Origin: an uncultured Prevotella sp.
GTDB taxonomy: Bacteria; Bacteroidota; Bacteroidia; Bacteroidales; Bacteroidaceae
NCBI GenBank assembly: GCA_945827565.1
Contig: CALZNR010000057.1
Span: forward strand, 1-7,449
Direction of reading: 5' to 3'
Length of the DNA: 7,449 nucleotides
Of this stretch, positions 6,111 to 7,449 are shown in pieces. Made by a program: the position numbers and the translations under genes. Each line of letters opens with the position of its first letter. The stretch's first letter is position 1. The notes below the pieces were generated by a model that worked only from the letters and a program-made list of their open reading frames with translations, had not been told where the DNA came from and searched no databases.

Positions 6111-7028
6111 ATGAAAGTATTGGTGGCTACAGAAAAGCCCTTTGCCTCAGAGGCTGTCAAAGGTATAAAGGAAGAAATAGAAAAGGCTGGTAATGAACTT
6201 GTGCTGTTGGAGAAATACACAGACAAGAGTGAATTGCTGGCTGCTGTGAAGGATGTTGATGCAATGATTATCCGTTCGGATAAGGTAGATGCAGAGGTGC
6301 TCGACGCAGCTAAGTCACTTAAAATAGTGGTGCGTGCAGGTGCCGGTTACGATAACATTGATCTGGAGGCAGCTACGGCACATCAGGTTGTGGCAGAAAA
6401 TACTCCCGGACAAAATTCAAATGCCGTGGCAGAGTTGGTGTTCGGTCTGCTTGTGTTTGCTGTGCGCAATTTCTATAACGGTAAGGCAGGAACTGAATTG
6501 AAGGGTAAGAAACTTGGAATCCTTGCCTTTGGCAATGTGGGCAGAAATGTGGCACGCATCGCAGCAGGCTTTGGCATGGAGGTATATGCCTATGATGCTT
6601 ATTGCCCGAAAGAGGTTATAGAAAGTGCAGGCGTAAAAGCAGTGAACAATCAGGAGGAACTGTTTGAAAAGTGCGATGTTGTTTCGCTCCATATCCCTGC
6701 AACTCCAGAGACAGTGAACAGTATCAACTATGCCCTGGTGTCTAAAATGCCTAAGAACGGTGTTTTGGTGAACACTGCACGAAAGGAAGTGATCAACGAA
6801 GCAGAGTTGTTGAAGTTGATGGAAGAGCGTGCTGACCTGAAGTTTGTTACCGATATCAAACCCGACAAATCAGACGAGTTTGCCTCTTTTGAAGGCCGCT
6901 ATTTCACGACTCCCAAAAAGATGGGTGCACAAACAGCAGAGGCCAACACCAATGCCGGAATTGCCGCCGCCAAGCAGATAAATGCTTACTTTGCAACGGG
7001 AGACACAAAGTATAAGGTGAACAAATAA
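6111..7028 (+). CDS. serA: D-3-phosphoglycerate dehydrogenase, short ACT-less form with Lys in place of catalytic His
   Basis: First enzyme of the phosphorylated serine pathway: NAD-dependent oxidation of 3-phosphoglycerate to 3-phosphohydroxypyruvate. At 305 residues it has only the substrate- and nucleotide-binding domains and lacks the C-terminal ACT/ASB domains, so serine feedback of the E. coli type is not expected. Family features: RSDKVDAEVL, VVRAGAGYDNIDL at 73-85, NTPGQNSNAVAEL at 97-109, a Rossmann turn AFGNVG at 139-144, the NAD-favouring Asp D162 and NTARKEVINE with catalytic Arg R224. Two departures: the first Gly of GxGxxG is Ala139, and the usual TPHxGA block reads TPKKMGA (267-273), putting lysine (K269 or K270) where the catalytic His should be. 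This fits the variant known as type IIIK from Entamoeba. The ATG at 6111 fits the family N-terminus. The DUF1015 gene follows after 16 bases. Confidence 0.93.
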   Translation: MKVLVATEKPFASEAVKGIKEEIEKAGNELVLLEKYTDKSELLAAVKDVDAMIIRSDKVDAEVLDAAKSLKIVVRAGAGYDNIDLEAATAHQVVAENTPGQNSNAVAELVFGLLVFAVRNFYNGKAGTELKGKKLGILAFGNVGRNVARIAAGFGMEVYAYDAYCPKEVIESAGVKAVNNQEELFEKCDVVSLHIPATPETVNSINYALVSKMPKNGVLVNTARKEVINEAELLKLMEERADLKFVTDIKPDKSDEFASFEGRYFTTPKKMGAQTAEANTNAGIAAAKQINAYFATGDTKYKVNK

Positions 7029-7044
7029 TTAAAGTGTCGGTCGT

Positions 7045-7404
7045 ATGGCAATTGTAAAACCATTTAGAGGCATCCGTCCTCCCAAGGAATTGGTGGAAAA
7101 AGTAGAATCTCGGCCCTATGATGTGTTGGATTCTGAGGAAGCACGAATCGAAGCAGGCGACAATGAGATGAGCCTCTATCACATCATTAAACCAGAGATA
7201 GACTTTGAACCTGGCACAAGCGAATATGCACCAGAGGTGTATGAGAAGGCCGCTGAAAACTTCAAGAAGTTTCAGAAAAATGGCTGGCTGGTGCAGGACG
7301 ACAAGGAAATGTACTATATCTATGCACAAACCATGAATGGGAAAACACAGTATGGTTTGGTGGTTGGAGCTTATGTGGATGATTACATGAACGGTGTTAT
7401 CAAG
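7045..7404 (+). CDS. DUF1015 family protein, 5' part (3' truncated by adapter)
   Basis: The first 120 residues of a DUF1015 (COG4198) protein; full members are about 410 residues, so roughly 290 are missing. Recognisable family blocks: MAIVKPFRGIRP at 1-12, RPYDVLDSEEAR at 23-34, AGDNEMSLYHIIKPEID at 37-53, VYEKAAENFKKF at 65-76, and YAQTMNGKTQYGLV followed by DDYMNGVIK. The last genomic codon is the Lys at 7402-7404. The next six apparent codons and the stop (LSLIHI, TGA) are translated adapter and must not be annotated. It starts 16 bases after serA and is probably co-transcribed; linkage to serA/serC recurs in many bacteria as I recall, pointing to serine metabolism. I have an unverified recollection that a Thermotoga member was reported as a pyrophosphate-dependent serine kinase. 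The function of this protein is otherwise unknown to me. Confidence 0.85.
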
Positions 7405-7449
7405 CTGTCTCTTATACACATCTGACGCTGCCGACGATATGCAGTGTGT
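7405..7449 (+). other. Nextera adapter, i5 index and P5 start (right end, artefact)
   Basis: Bases 7405-7423 (CTGTCTCTTATACACATCT) are the reverse complement of the full Tn5 mosaic end. Bases 7424-7437 (GACGCTGCCGACGA) are the reverse complement of the Nextera Read 1 tail. Bases 7438-7445 (TATGCAGT) are the reverse complement of ACTGCATA, which I recognise as an Illumina i5 index (506 series). Bases 7446-7449 (GTGT) begin the reverse complement of P5. None of this is genomic. It supplies a false stop codon to the DUF1015 frame. Confidence 0.98.

Noticed and set aside
6904..7419. Long minus-strand frame of 171 codons overlapping serA and DUF1015
   Set aside because: Its start codon lies in the adapter (MYKRQ), it is antisense to two recognisable genes, and its protein resembles no known family.
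1..7449. The terminal inverted sequences (1-16 and 7405-7423) as the ends of a natural transposon enclosing 7.4 kb
   Set aside because: They are terminal inverted copies of the Tn5 mosaic end, but the right copy continues into the synthetic Illumina adapter and index, there is no transposase gene, and the interior is ordinary core metabolism.

Overview
The window looks like a short-read metagenomic or isolate contig from a member of the Bacteroidales, possibly Prevotella-like. The genus is inferred from gene content and style, not established. Evidence for the order: most starts lack a Shine-Dalgarno sequence and have A-rich leaders; the predicted promoters fit the Bacteroidetes TTTG / TAnnTTTG pattern; the proteins (sodium-pumping NQR with a ferredoxin-type NqrF, a short ACT-less SerA, serC-serA-DUF1015 order) fit that group. 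All genes are on the + strand and there are no RNA genes, mobile elements, CRISPR arrays or gene-free stretches over 300 bases.

The two ends are not biological. Bases 1-16 are the inner part of the Tn5 mosaic end used in Nextera libraries. Bases 7405-7449 are the reverse complement of the mosaic end, the Read 1 adapter tail, an 8-base i5 index and the first bases of P5. Genuine genomic sequence therefore runs from about 17 to 7404, and the first and last genes are cut by the library, not by nature.

Layout: (1) 17-2372, the 3' end of an nqr operon: partial nqrD, nqrE and nqrF, encoding two membrane subunits and the NADH-oxidising flavoprotein of the Na+-translocating NADH:quinone oxidoreductase. 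A strong hairpin follows. (2) 2373-2555, intergenic, with a good Bacteroidetes promoter. (3) 2556-4685, a probable two-gene unit: a YycJ/WalJ-type metallo-beta-lactamase-fold hydrolase and a DEAD-box RNA helicase with a DbpA-type RNA-binding tail and a DEYD motif II. (4) 4686-4861, a promoter and a roughly 100-base leader holding a possible 24-codon ORF. (5) 4862-7404, the phosphorylated serine pathway: serC, a 181-base gap with a long hairpin and a second promoter, then serA and a truncated DUF1015 gene.

SerA and SerC convert 3-phosphoglycerate to phosphoserine. SerA is the unusual form in which the catalytic histidine is replaced by lysine. No serB is present; the closely spaced DUF1015 gene is the only local candidate for a further step in serine metabolism. 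I found no wholly new system. The most notable points are the adapter ends and the spurious peptide they create, the variant SerA active site with its DUF1015 partner, and the structured serC-serA intergenic region.
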